A stretch of 64,000 nucleotides of DNA, from assembly GCA_030248065.1 (NCBI GenBank), contig JASAMV010003014.1, forward strand, positions 1 to 64,000. Direction: 5' to 3'. The notes under the pieces are model-generated. The model saw nothing but the letters and a program-made list of their open reading frames with translations. It was not told the DNA's origin and ran no database searches. The first letter of the stretch is position 1, and the number at the start of each line of letters is the position of its first letter. A program made the position numbers and the translations under genes. This DNA is from Rhynchonema sp. JSB1_4 (taxonomy: Eukaryota; Nematoda; Chromadorea; Monhysterida; Xyalidae). Below, piece by piece: positions 24,701 to 41,147 of the stretch.

Positions 24701-27700
24701 GTCTGTCGCGGCCAAGGCCTGCCCCTCACCAAGGAGACCCCATTCAACACGGTGGTCTGTCCGAAGAAAAGCGAATTCGAATTCCGATGCTTCGATTGTC
24801 CCGCTGTGTTTCGCTCGTTGGACAAACTCACCGCTCACGAAAAGGTAGAGAAAGCGCTTTATGGCTGTAAACGGTGCTCACAGAGAGAAACAATAACGTC
24901 ACAGCAGTGAGTTTTGCCCGTTTCGGCCTGTGTTCACAGACGGGCGAGGTGCCAGGCCTCGTCTGTGTGATGCGAACACCTCTGGCCAATTGACCTCCAA
25001 AAAGGACCTCGAGCAGGTGCTCATAGAATGAAAGACAGATCACGGTCACACAAAAAAATGATTCAGCTCACAACTTCTTCGCGTCAATTTAGCCCCAAAG
25101 GCTATTTGTGTAGTTCTCGCGCTGATTCAAGCTTGCCTGACTTGACTACCAACGTTGACGATAAAACTAGTAGCGAAAACTGTTTTTTCTTCCCTCCTTG
25201 TGATCGTGTTGAACTGAAAACGACAACATTTGATCATGTTGCACATTTGATTTTCTTATGTTTCACATGTATGTAGGTAGAATTGGAGGGGGTGGTCGGC
25301 TCAATTGCAATCATTGAAACAGTAACCGTCATATTAATATTCTCATAATGAAAAAGAAGATAATTTTTTAAAAGAAGATAATTTGTCAAACGTTCACATT
25401 CACCGCAGGGCGATCGGCACCGAGCCGCGAATGCGGAGCGAGGGACCGAAACGCTGCCGCTGCCCGACAAGACACTGTACCAATGTGACAAGTGCACGTT
25501 CAACACCGTTCATCAGCGAATTCTCGCTGCGCACAAAACCAGGAAGCACGAGGTTTGTCTCTATTAATGTCTGGTTAGTTTTGGATTGGATTAGGTTTTT
25601 TTAATTTTTGGCAAAAACATCTTGCAGGCAAAATCCGATCTGAAGTGTGCGGAGTGCGGCAAGACATTCCATTTCCGGCACCATCTGCAACGGCACAAAG
25701 AGTCGCACAACGAGCATGCGCACGTCTGTGAATATTGCCACGGCGTGAAATTTAGGTGCGTATTCTTTCTAATGCCAACACTGTTTCACAGATGATTTTG
25801 GGGTTTTGTATTTTAAAAAGTGCGCGTCGCATTTTGACAGGCGCTAAAAGCTGGGCATGTAAATATTTAAACGCAGCCAGTGATGTAGTTGGTCTGAGCA
25901 AAAAAGCTAGCTAGCTGGAGGGGTCCGGCGCAAGAAAGCTAGCTAGCTAGCCGGGTACCCCGATTTGGGGGTATTGGTCCAGAAGTCAAAAACAGTGGTA
26001 TAAAAATTGGTCGAAATTATGCCAAAATAAGCCCTAAAATGCGCGTTTTTGTGCATGTGTTCACAAATTTGAGCGAATTTGACCTTTTGGCCCATAAAAT
26101 GGTCATTTTGGCACTAAAATCAACACTTTTTGACTTGATGACCGGAGCAAGAAAGCTAGCTAGCCAGTTTGGGGGTATGGGTTTGGGAGCAAGAAAGCTA
26201 CCTAGCAGTTGCAACTACATCACTGAACGCAGCTGAGCGCACTTTATGTCAAAATGTTATTTTCTTGTTATTGTTGTTTGGCAAAAAGTTTTGGTGTATG
26301 GCACCATGCGACTACTGGTTGTCGAATATTCCCCAGTGATATTTAGTCAATGAAACATTTCTCAATCACGGGTTCTGCTTTGTATGATACAATCTGCCAC
26401 AGTCTTCCATTGCTTTGATCAAATCCAATATTTTGAATCAATCAGTATCATTATTGTTTTCGAAAAGATGTTTCACATTTCTTATTTATACAGATCGTTC
26501 GAGTCACTGGCTCTTCACATGCAACGTAAGCATGAACGCATTATCGCCGAGCCGAAACACAAGTGCACGATTTGTCAGATGAAGTTCTTCACGTATTTTC
26601 AATTGGTGGTAAGTGATTACCGACTGCTTCTTTAGTTCAATAATTTTATTTTCGAAATTTCGGGATTAGCTTTTGAAGCGTTTGTTCGATTTTTTCCAGA
26701 ACCACCGTACCACGCGGCACGGCGAGCCGAAACCGCGAACAACGGCGAAAAATGAAAAGAAACCAAAGAAAGAGATGAGCAAAGAGCAGAAACAAATTGA
26801 GAAATTGCAACGCGACGCTGAACGCTTGGTCCGTTTTTTTTGTTTTTACGTTTTTTTTCTGTTTTTCTTAACTTTGTAATTTTTGGGGTCGAAAATCCCG
26901 GAAAAAAAATCCCGAAAAATAAAAATCCCGAAAAAAAATCCCGAAAAGCAAAAATCCCGAAAAATGAAATTGAGGAAAAATACAAAGTTTAAGGTGCAGA
27001 AAGGGGTGTTCATGTAGTTGGTGTCCATAATTTGGGCAATGGATCAGTTGGGGCTCAAGATATTGAAATTCTCGTTCGGTCATGTCTTCCTGGCTGGCAG
27101 CCTAAGCCTAAGCCTAACCCTGAATGAAGGCCTGGGCGTTGTATTTTTGTGGATAGTTCCTTTACGTGGACGGGTCTTCCTGGCTGGCAGCCTAAGCCTA
27201 ATGACTTTTTACGGTAAATCCGACGAACCTTCTGAATTAACTCGGCTTTGATCTGCTTTTGATTCGAAGGTGCAGCGTTTTTGAATAACACACGTCCGGG
27301 TAGCGATGATTTATCAGCTTTTCCTCCGTGTTTGCCGCCTTTCGGTTGCTTGGGCATCTGAGAAGTAAAGGGAACCATTAGTTTGAACGCAATCCGTTTC
27401 GACCCCATTTTTTGTTAAGCCTGAAATAAAGCCTGAGCATGTGTATTTTTGTTGATGATTCCTTCGTATGAACAGGTCTTCCTGGCTGGCAGCCTAAGCC
27501 TAAGCCTAACCCTGAAAGCAAGCATGAGCACCAACGACATGAATGCCAACTTCTGACAAAAAAATTTGGTCCATTTCTACACCTATTTATTTTTCGGGAT
27601 TTTTTCGGGATTTTTGCTTTTCGGGATTTTTTTTTCGGGATTTTTCGTTTCGGGATTTTTTTTTTCGGGATCTTTTTTCGGGATTTTCGACGGCCACCTT

Positions 27701-28731
27701 CATTATCTGTTTCGTTGATTCAGGTAGCCAGCGCGTCCGCGACCTCAAGCAAATACCAAGCGTCCAATACGGAGGATGTATTGAAAGAAATCGAAAGCAG
27801 AAAAAGCCCGGTCGAAGAGGGAGGTGGGATCTATTTCTCTTGGCAATGGTTTGTTTCACTTTATTCCAAGTCGACTATTTTTGTACTCAGGTTTCAAATG
27901 TCGTTATTGTGACAACATTTATTCGAAACCACAGTCGAGATCCCGACACGAGTGGAAACATCATCCGGAACAAAAGAAAATATTGGAAATGACGGAGTCG
28001 GATTCGAATCGGGTCAGTTTCGGCTCTTCGTTTGTGGGACAGACGCGGAATGTTTCACCAAACCTATAAACATGCTTCCAGTATTTATGGCAGTAATGTC
28101 CATTGAGCCATAATCCAAATGAACCCCGGAAAAATCAAAAATAATATAACAAGTGATCAGTGATCACCAACCAGCGCAATGTTTAATCCACGTTTCTCAT
28201 TTACTGTCCGGAATAAAGGGTGCTGTTCTGACCCCAGCATGTAATGCAAAAAATTGTTCATAATTGCCAACGTGATATCTTGCTTTCATGCGGAAAGTTT
28301 TCAGTTACAAACAGCTGATATCGTGGCAAAATGACTTATTCTAGTGTTGTCTGCGCATATTGTTGCGTGCTTGCGCCACGCAGCATCTAATGTCGTCAAC
28401 TTTCGTACCATCACCACGCTACCATTTCGTATCGCTGCGGGTTGCGCGCACACCTCGTGCATTATATGCACAACCGTTGCCCGTTGACGACATTAAAATT
28501 AGCCGCAAAATCTGCTTCACATTGCAGCCGCCATCCACGCACCCGTTCCAATGCGAGCTGTGCGAGAAACGTTTCGCCAAGAAACAGCCGCTCGTGCAGC
28601 ACATGAAACGTCACAGCAGCGAACGACCGTACAAATGTCGATTCTGTGATCGCGCCTATATTAGCAACGCTGAAGCGAAGAAACACGAACGCAGCAAACA
28701 CATGGAGTTGTATTTGAGGGCTGAGTCTTGA
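18755..28731 (+). CDS. PRDM10: PRDM10-like PR/SET-domain zinc-finger protein
   Basis: Fifteen exons with consistent phases give about 670 aa: 18755-18867, 21848-21911, 22171-22413, 22511-22601, 22701-22774, 22851-23015, 24260-24437, 24702-24844, 25409-25552, 25628-25755, 26494-26608, 26700-26828, 27724-27823, 27891-28012 and 28528-28731. After an acidic N-terminus comes a zinc knuckle (YCEQCTAWVENTCIDH), then a PR/SET domain at ~196-310 with GGIF, GTLFGPLEAP, NWMALVR, LEQNVFAIQFKGKVYYKT and then GDEL. Eight C2H2-like fingers follow, ending RPYKCRFCDRAY. NWM, LEQN and the FGP.E.P signature match PRDM10 better than PRDM9 or PRDM1. PR proteins are nuclear regulators, some of them histone methyltransferases. 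Exon 1 is the weakest call (confidence about 0.5): it fits by phase (AG|A), but translation could instead start at ATG 21849. Confidence 0.85.
18985..19115. mobile_element. Short 'CGCTCTTCGC' word element
   Basis: The word CGCTCTTCGC and its complement GCGAAGAGCG are repeated around GGGCGCGAAG in PRDM10 intron 1. It resembles the word-array elements elsewhere, but I could not find clear ends or a target duplication. Confidence 0.4.
19444..19604. repeat. Near-perfect long hairpin with ATGAAACAT loop
   Basis: Arms of about 66 bp start AACTCACTAACTATATATAG and end CTATAGTTAGTGAGTT. They are nearly fully complementary. The ~28-bp loop contains TGAAACAT (19524). It lies in PRDM10 intron 1 and would form a very stable hairpin if transcribed. 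Likely a young palindromic MITE. Confidence 0.85.
20064..20297. mobile_element. Palindromic MITE with motif in the middle
   Basis: The inverted ends TTGCTTTCAGGAACAAACG and CGAGTTTGTTCCCGAAAGCAA continue inward through GCTTGTGCCGACTTACGCT and its complement. The centre contains TGTGAAACATTTCACA, itself palindromic, with a motif at 20173. No coding capacity. Confidence 0.8.
20760..21056. mobile_element. Degraded hAT-type MITE of the 'GATACCGGATACC' family
   Basis: The right end AACACCACCG resembles AACGACACCACTG. The core GGTTATGCTTGCGCGAGG, then AAGCGATTTTT, and the word GATACCGGATACC match 10647-11041 and 42771-43197. The left end is not recognisable. Confidence 0.6.
21307..21391 (+). mobile_element. 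tRNA-like SINE head (A and B boxes)
   Basis: The A-box-like GTAGCTCAGTTGGTAT and B-box-like AGTTCGAGTCC lie inside a 7-bp acceptor-like pairing (GCTCCGT with GTGGAGC). The D and anticodon arms do not fold as a normal tRNA and the T stem is mismatched, so a functional tRNA is unlikely. It is most simply the promoter head of a tRNA-derived SINE, whose body may run on towards 21590. Confidence 0.55.
23560..23830. mobile_element. Mutator-like MITE, 'CGGGATTTTT' family, 9-bp TSD
   Basis: The ends are GGGTGGGGTCAAAAATCCCG and CGGGATTTTTGACGGCCAC, with a perfect 9-bp duplication TCAATAATT (23551-23559, 23831-23839). The arms repeat AAAAATCCCG or CGGGATTTTT. The middle block (TTCATGTAGTTGG, then GGATCAGTTGGGGCTCAAG) recurs near 27010. 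It lies in PRDM10 intron 6 (between exons 6 and 7). Confidence 0.85.
24897..25022 (-). repeat. Dispersed ~120-bp repeat, copy 2
   Basis: This matches 545-665 in the same orientation, in a PRDM10 intron. The shared blocks are GTTTTGCCCGTTTCGGCCTG, GGGCGAGGTGCC, AACACCTCTGGCCAATTGAC and AAGGACCTCGAGCAG. Confidence 0.6.
25878..26225. mobile_element. hAT-type MITE, 'GCTAGCTAGC' family, copy 2
   Basis: The ends are CAGTGATGTAGTTGG and AACTACATCACTG, with a perfect 8-bp duplication AACGCAGC (25870-25877, 26226-26233). Arms and core closely match 7898-8239. It lies in the PRDM10 intron between exons 10 and 11. Confidence 0.9.
26885..27710. mobile_element. Composite element with telomere-like repeats
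   Basis: The left arm (GGGGTCGAAAATCCCGG) and right arm (CGGGATTTTCGACGGCCAC) match the 23560-23830 family. Between them are three copies of a segment with TCTTCCTGGCTGGCAGCC followed by (CTAAGC)n, the complement of nematode TTAGGC, plus a short ORF. No clean target duplication was found. It occupies the PRDM10 intron before exon 13 (27724). Confidence 0.7.
27055..27408 (-). CDS. Small basic ORF captured inside the composite element
   Basis: The minus frame opens at ATG 27408. A possible acceptor (ACTTCTCAG) precedes a second ATG at 27357. From there it reads MPKQPKGGKHGGKADKSS, then NQKQIKAELIQKVRR, and then runs into translated telomere-like sequence (LGLGCQPG). The first ~50 residues look like a basic conserved protein exon, but I do not recognise the family. 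It may be a captured gene fragment, or a nested gene whose donor lies near the GTAAAA at 27210. Confidence 0.3.
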   Translation of the reverse strand: MGSKRIAFKLMVPFTSQMPKQPKGGKHGGKADKSSLPGRVLFKNAAPSNQKQIKAELIQKVRRIYRKKSLGLGCQPGRPVHVKELSTKIQRPGLHSGLGLGLGCQPGRHDRTRISIS

Positions 28732-29579
28732 AGACCACATATAGATTGGTGCTGGCGACTAGGCTACCTGATGTTTCATTTCTGTGTGACAGGCACTCAT
28801 CTGCCAGTCTTGTGCTGGTGTTCTCATGAAGAGCGCTTCCCTCCTATTCTATCGCTCAATCGCTGGTTGTTGGAAAATTTCTTTTGGTATAGAACTGTCA
28901 AGAGGGAAGCGAGGTATATTGAGTATTATCCTGTGTTATCCGGTTCGAAATTGTATCTTGTGTTTTATTTTTCTATCTGAGTTTTGTTTGAACCTTCTTG
29001 GTTAATATCATTGTAATCTTTGTTCATTTATGCTGCATTTCTGGCCGATTGTCAATTCTGTCGAATAAAATTAGACAATGTTAATGTTGTGTTTTTCTGT
29101 GTCCTTTCATTGAATTCCGGTTCGATTCCGCACAGCCACGGAGAGTGCTGACTATTTAATTCTGAATAACGATTGAATAGTGTCATTTTGACTTCTTTGC
29201 TTCAAGTTGAACTTGGGGGAAATCTGCGTTTGGCAACCATGCCCACGACGATGAAAGCACTGGCGATTTGTCAACAAGCGTTGCCGAAGTTGGTTTGTTT
29301 AATATGTAAGGGCAAACTACGCCAACACGAGCCCGATTTCGCAGCTGGCAGAATGGTGAGACATTCTGACGTGGCTGCTGATTTGGGAAATGTTACACGC
29401 TGTAGAATACAAAGTGGATCATGATGATTTTCTCTTTCTATTCGTTTTGCAAGCACTCGGCCTCCGAAATCGGGCTCGTGTTGGCATGGTTTGCCTTTAC
29501 GTTTTGTGCACAAACGATTGAATTTCGTCAAAAGGGTGCAAAAGTAACCTATTGTAAAGTGGCTTTCATCCTAACTTTG
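28732..29579. other. Interval between the PRDM gene and NDUFS7
   Basis: It holds the PRDM10 3' flank (AATAAA near 29065) and a palindromic MITE at 29311-29495. ATGTTTCA lies at 28771. A short frame from ATG 29239 (MPTTMKALAICQQALPKL) ends in a donor-like GTTTGT but does not fit the NDUFS7 phase. I do not call it. Confidence 0.5.
29311..29495. mobile_element. Palindromic MITE (GGCAAACTACGCC family)
   Basis: The ends GGCAAACTACGCCAACACG and CGTGTTGGCATGGTTTGCC are inverted, with GAGCCCGATTTCG continuing inward. A partial second copy with the same left end and CGAATAGAAAGAGAAAATCA lies at 41452-41530 in ERAL1 intron 1. Confidence 0.8.
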
Positions 29580-32500
29580 ATGTTGCCGGGATGGCGGCAG
29601 TGCCGTAATGCAATCATGTTGTTGTGTGTCTTTGAGAGACGAACAGCACCAAATTCATACATGAAGTGAGTGAGTTAAACAAGGATAATATTGTTACATA
29701 AAACGTCCGTATGTTGTTTTACTCATTTCAAATTGTCAAATCACGCAGAAAACGGCCTTTGGTTTATGCTACCGGGAACCTCAAAATTTTGGGTTATCAT
29801 GCTACCGGCCGTGTTCCAGATCCTAAAGTCAGCTTACGAAACCCCAAAAATCACACCATGATTAAAAGTGGGCACCCATAAAAATCGTTGAAATGTTACG
29901 CGCGCCGTCAAATGGTTTTTACCCACGTGCCTTATATCTTCATTCATGTAACATCACCCAACCTGCCGTCTACGTCTATGCTTGTATGTTGATGGCGATC
30001 GATAACTAATGCGCGCTTTCGATTTCCAACTTTCAGAGAGTCATTAATGTTTCAACGAGGCTACAAATAGGGTCTAAAGAGTTGACAGAAATGGTACTTC
30101 TGCCAATACTACATCAACCAAAAAGAATGTGAAATGAATGAGAGCCTTTTGTTCATCGTTCAGTCATATCATGCACTTGTAGTTACCACAGTCATTGTTG
30201 CCCTCCCAATCACCCAGGTTGACCTGTTGCCCGACAAAACGAGTCTGCTTCGGCTCACCGTTTCTTGTTCGGACAACATTATACCATTTGTTTTGCAGAC
30301 GCCTATTATCGACCAGCAGTCGCACGTTGAGCTACATCCCCAAAGAGCACGGGCCGAGTCAGGCGGAGCGCGCAGAAATTGCCAAACTGGAGGGCAAATA
30401 TCAAATTGGCAAACCGCTCGGTTTTGATCCGCGAAACATGCCGCAGCCCGACGCTGGACCGCCTGGTGTGGAAATGGGGGAGGGGGAATTATGGACATGG
30501 TGTTTTACCCTTCACAGTTTGGTTGGTGAAGCCTTCCATCTAATGATTGTGACCGAAAATTTGGTTTCATATCTATCGTTGGTTTGATTGTTTGTCTGCC
30601 AACCGAGCGGATGTTGTGGTTGGTCACAGATCGGTTCGGGAGCCAAAATAATACATGTTAGGATTTGTTCTTTTTGCCAAAAATTAGGGGACCAGTTTTT
30701 GGCGCTTTTGTAAGATTTTCGAGGTAATTTTTTCCAGAAACCGCCCTCGGGTTTTTGGATTTTTGCAAAAGAAACCTGTATGGAAAACTTTTTGAGTTTT
30801 GTGTGTGCGTATGGGAAATTTCCCGAAAATTGGGCTGGGTACGGGAAATTTCGATTTCTCGATGATACCGCTACTTTGCCGCAATTCCGGTTTCGGTTTC
30901 GCTATAGGTCGTACAGTTTCACGGAATCTGCCGTTGGTGTCATGTGTACCACACAGCATCGGTGAATATTCATTACTGACCGGAAACGCCAGATTGAGAT
31001 TATGTTACTGTGAAAAGAGTAGACTGTTTCTGCTTGTTTCATGATGTTTTTAGACAGGACAGAATGTTGTGATCGACATTTTCCATTTTTCAAAGTTTGA
31101 TCGCGCCACTTATGTTGTGTCACCCGTTGATGTTTCAGTACTGCTATGAGAGTTGGCAATTGCGCGATCGCAGTGTTTGTAATCAAACGTTACTCGAACA
31201 AAAACATAATACAGCAAGTAAACAACGCCCTAATCCTAACCGACATGTTTCCAGGATGGTTATGTGTTCGAGAGCAATAAAATGAAACAAACAAATGTAT
31301 TTGCAACTGTCACCAACAGTGTGAACAACAGTGGAATGTAAAGAGTAACAAGACAACTGTGATTTGAAAATGCTAAATTCAATAAACAACTGCAGGTCTC
31401 GGTCCGAAACTCGGCTCAGCGTTTGATCTCGAAGCCCCGCCGCAGACGATGGCCGAAGTCGCACTGGCGCGCGCTGATGACTTGATAAATTTGGCCAGAA
31501 GGGTCTGTTTACTGATGTATTCATTTACTATATAGTTGCAATTTTTCCGGAAAAATATATTTACTGGAAAAAAAACTTTTTTTCGGAAAAAACCGTTTTT
31601 TTTGATATTTTTCCAGGCCAAAAGTTGGTCCCTGTTAAAATGGGGTACATTTGGGAAAAATGTGGTCTAAAATTGCTTCGTGACGAAAAGTCATGCTGGA
31701 TAAGTCGACCAACGACACAAAAAATGGTGTTTTTGGAGGATTTGAGAAACTGACCTCGCGACTGTTCAAGTTTTTTTTGGAAAATTTTCCGAAAATTTCC
31801 GATATTTTTCCAGTGCCCGGAAAAGTATCGGTTCGTTATTTTGCCCTCTGGAAAAAACGTTTTTTTTTCTGGAAAAAAAACGGTTAAAAAAAACGGTTTT
31901 TTTCAACTTGCAACTATAATTTACTATATTCGTATCAATATACGATTCCGCCGAGACTGGAAATTTTCATCAAGTCCCATTATTTTCAAAATTTATCTTG
32001 TGCAATTTTTACATAGATGTTTAATTTCCCCCTGAAAATTTGTTTTCCGGTGTTACTTATCGAATCGCCCTTCTCTGCTGGATGTGTTCCTCGCTACTTT
32101 ATTTTCCAACTGTCCCTTGAAACATCAGGGTTCACTATGGCCAATGACGTTCGGTCTGGCTTGTTGTGCGGTGGAAATGATGCATTTCGCTGGGCCGCGA
32201 TACGACATGGACCGATTCGGCGTCGTTTTTCGTGCGTCACCCAGACAGACCGACTGTATTATCGTGGCCGGAACGTTGACGAATAAAATGGCACCCGCCT
32301 TGCGCAGGGTTGGTTGGGTTGTTGTTGTCGGTTTGTTTGATTTGTGACATTTATTGTTTGGCGTTTGTTCGCCTGCAATGTGTAGTTTGTGTGCTGGCCT
32401 GCCCAAATTTCCTATCGAAGGTCATTCTCGCGTGAGAATGTCGCCTGAAAAACAACAGTGCACCGCACCAAATTGTATTGGTTGTCGTTGTTATCTGTTT

Positions 32501-33300
32501 CTGTTGTTTCACAATTATTATTACACACATATTATATTTATCACGAAATTATTATTTCTGACATAGATATGTAAAAACAGCAGAAACTAACAACGAATAG
32601 GCCTAAGCCTAGGCCTTCCCGACCCCAAAAATAAGTGTAAGTGTAAGCCTAAGTCTAAGCCTGTTACCAGAATCAGCCTCAGCCGTTGGAACAAGCTGTG
32701 CTCTTTTTCACTTGCTCAAAGTGGTCTTACCCAAACCAGCGCTGTCCAATCGCCCGGCCAGCATGGAAAACAACCGACCGAAAACGTTCCCTTTCCATCC
32801 ATTCAGATTTACGACCAGATGCCCGATCCCAAGTACGTGATCAGCATGGGCAGTTGTGCGAATGGAGGTGGCTACTATCATTACGCTTATTCAGTGGTGC
32901 GAGGCTGCGACAGGGTCATACCGGTCGATATTTATGTGCCCGGTTGGTTGGGGGGTTGCTGCTGTTCATGCTTGACAATCTGTTAGTCTTTGATTTGGTA
33001 AAGTGTCCGTTTCCGTTCCAAAACGTCTCTGTCAGAACAATACCAACTGACTATCTCCCATTTAATGTTCATGTGACTGGCAAAAATGAAAGTTGCGCTA
33101 GCAATGCACCGGTGCTGAGAATGATCACATCAGTTGGTTTTGCGAGTCGTCCGAACCGACAATCAACTTTGATATAAATACATGAAACATTTCTTATTCC
33201 AGGCTGTCCACCGACGGCCGAGGCCCTTCTCTACGGTGTGCTGCAATTGCAGAAGAAGATTAAACGAACACGACACATGCAGCTGTGGTACAGGAAGTAG
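29580..33300 (+). CDS. NDUFS7: NADH dehydrogenase iron-sulfur protein 7 (complex I PSST subunit), mitochondrial
   Basis: Six phase-consistent exons give 257 aa: 29580-29665, 30299-30465, 31396-31502, 32129-32308, 32807-32942 and 33203-33300. The core is unmistakable: [84 protein letters not shown], ending LQLWYRK-like. Ligands of the N2 4Fe-4S cluster are C132/C133, C197 and C227. The protein passes electrons from N2 towards ubiquinone in the inner mitochondrial membrane. The N-terminus is longer than the ~200-213 aa typical of animals: [19 protein letters not shown] looks like a targeting sequence, followed by an unfamiliar ~50-residue linker. Exon 1 is the weakest part. Its donor (AA|GTGAGT) and phase fit, but its start overlaps a short repeat shared with ~60425-60455. 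Confidence 0.95.
30126..30262 (+). pseudogene. Duplicated ERAL1 exon fragment inside NDUFS7 intron 1
   Basis: About 135 bp matches 44928-45060 almost exactly: intron sequence starting GAAATGAATGAGAGCC, the acceptor CACCCAG, and the exon start encoding VDLLPDK.SLLRLT. It then diverges. Since intron sequence is included, this is a DNA-level duplication, not a retrocopy. It contributes nothing to NDUFS7 reading. Confidence 0.85.
31535..31910. mobile_element. 'AAAACGTTTTTT' word element in NDUFS7 intron 3
   Basis: The ends AGTTGCAATTTTTCCGG and TTTCAACTTGCAACT are inverted, and TTTACTATAT occurs just outside both. The arms repeat GGAAAAAACG/CGTTTTTTTC. It is related in style to 36655-37115. The exact target duplication is unclear. 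Confidence 0.6.
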
Positions 33301-33649
33301 ATTCGATGTTTTCATTCAGTCATGTTTATTCAGAATCTGTGTGTGTCTTTGTACAGTGTAACATTGAGTGTTAGATACTAATGTTATCTTAATAATTTAG
33401 ATTCCCTAGTCGGTTGCGCTGTATTATTTTATTCTGCAATCGCGCGGCCAAGATACTGGTGTGACAATGCATGTTTTTTTCAAATAAAACGTTTGTGCTC
33501 AAGTCCTACGATAATATACGAATAAAAATGGCATTTGGTTTCAGTGCAGATGATTTATGAGTGTCTTGTGGTGTCGCACCAAATTCAATATTACCTTCGC
33601 TGTGCAATTGTTTGGTTTTGTTGGTCCCAAATGTTTGGGCTTTTTATCT

Positions 33650-33661
33650 AAATTTTTACAG
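33650..33661 (+). promoter_or_regulatory. Candidate spliced-leader trans-splice acceptor before CDK7
   Basis: AATTTTTACAG ends only 8 bases before the CDK7 start codon, with no upstream coding exon. In nematodes this arrangement usually marks SL trans-splicing. NDUFS7 ends 369 bp upstream on the same strand, with AATAAA near 33484, so polycistronic transcription is possible. Confidence 0.5.
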
Positions 33662-33669
33662 CGAGTGGT

Positions 33670-39770
<6,101 letters not shown>

Positions 39771-40847
39771 TTAGTGGGTGTGGGTGTTGGTGGAGTTTCT
39801 ATCGATTTGTGCCCACCACGAGCACATATCTTTCGTCCACGTCACCAATAAATGAGCACGACATTATTGTTGACCAGGGATTGGGAGCTATCGGGTGTCG
39901 GCACCCAAAAAGTATCGGTATCGGCATTTGCCAAGTATCGGCCATCTGGTATCGGGTATCGGCATACGCCGCGATACCGATCCCTACGTTATTGTTGACA
40001 GCGCGTTGGGACGACAGCAGCAACAGTGTCAGGCTGTTTCCCATTTACCTACCCGTCCCTGCAAGGTAGCGGGAGGCCCATCTGTAAGTAGGCAAGTATG
40101 ATGCGGGGTTGGGATCGGAAACGTGAGAGGTGTGATTTTGGTGACTCAAAATGGTAAACACCACCGTTTTTAGCACACAATGTTGGCCGAAAATGGCAAA
40201 AGTTAGTGCTTTTTCAACATTTTCGTCGCAAATGGCCTTAAAGTGGTCATTATGGACCGGCGCTTTTTGGGGAAATGGGATCGAGAAAAAAACCGATTTT
40301 TGCCTCTCCTATCCTAACCTTCTTCGGATTTTTCTGAGGTAAGTATGGCGAGGGACTAACCCCCTCCCCAACCCACCTCTGCCACTACTACGCTTCCCTG
40401 AACTGAATTATTTTCTAAAAATTAGAATATGTCACCAATAGGCATGATAACAAACCCTGGTGCATATTTGGAACTTCATTTGCACAAAATTTCAGAACCG
40501 ATACTGCGCAAACGGTTAGCTTTCTGATGTCAGGATTCACGGTGATTATTTTGTGGGATTGTTTGTTAATTGTTTACTTGTTTGAGTCAATTGTTATTAA
40601 TATTGTTGTTCGTACGGGTGATCGAGAAATTTTCTTTGTGGTTCGTTGTCTGTACCTTAAAGTTGTGATTGCTTGGAAACAATAAAATAACCAACCACAC
40701 CAACACATTTCCATTTCTCTTATCTTACCTTGTTCCAGTGTCAAGCGGGCGCTTGCTTGCCTGCTACCGCTCTTCGCAAAGTTTTAACGTTTGTTCACAG
40801 CACGATGGACGGAAAGTTGTGTCCACGGCTAAAGGTAAATCAGCTGT

Positions 40848-41085
40848 GCTTTGTAGAAATGGACCATACCGCATCACTCATAATTCTTACACGCCTAAAA
40901 TGGTTCGGGTTACTGTAGCCACGTCTCACGTGGTTTGCGTGTGAAGCCGATGAACAACACACACACACACACAACCTGCCCTAAATGTTTCACGATCTTG
41001 GCGCTTTCACACGACACGAGACGTGGCTTCAGTAACCCGTGTCGAAGAATTCAGGGTGATACGGTATGGTCCAAGTCTGCAAAGC
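40848..41085. mobile_element. Palindromic MITE upstream of ERAL1
   Basis: GCTTTGTAGAAATGGACC, then ATACCG are inverted against CGGTATGGTCCAAGTCTGC, then AAAGC. Inner arms (GGGTTACTGTAGCCACGTCT) also pair. The loop carries a CA microsatellite and ATGTTTCA (40985). It lies between CDK7 and ERAL1. Confidence 0.8.
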
Positions 41086-41147
41086 ACGGCCGGTTTGCCT
41101 TTATTCTTCCTGTCGATCATTTCAGTTTTATTCAGTAAAACGTTGCC

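Noticed and set aside
29239..29292. Alternative NDUFS7 first exon MPTTMKALAICQQALPKL
   Set aside because: It resembles a mitochondrial presequence, but its donors give phase 0 or 1 while the next exon needs phase 2.
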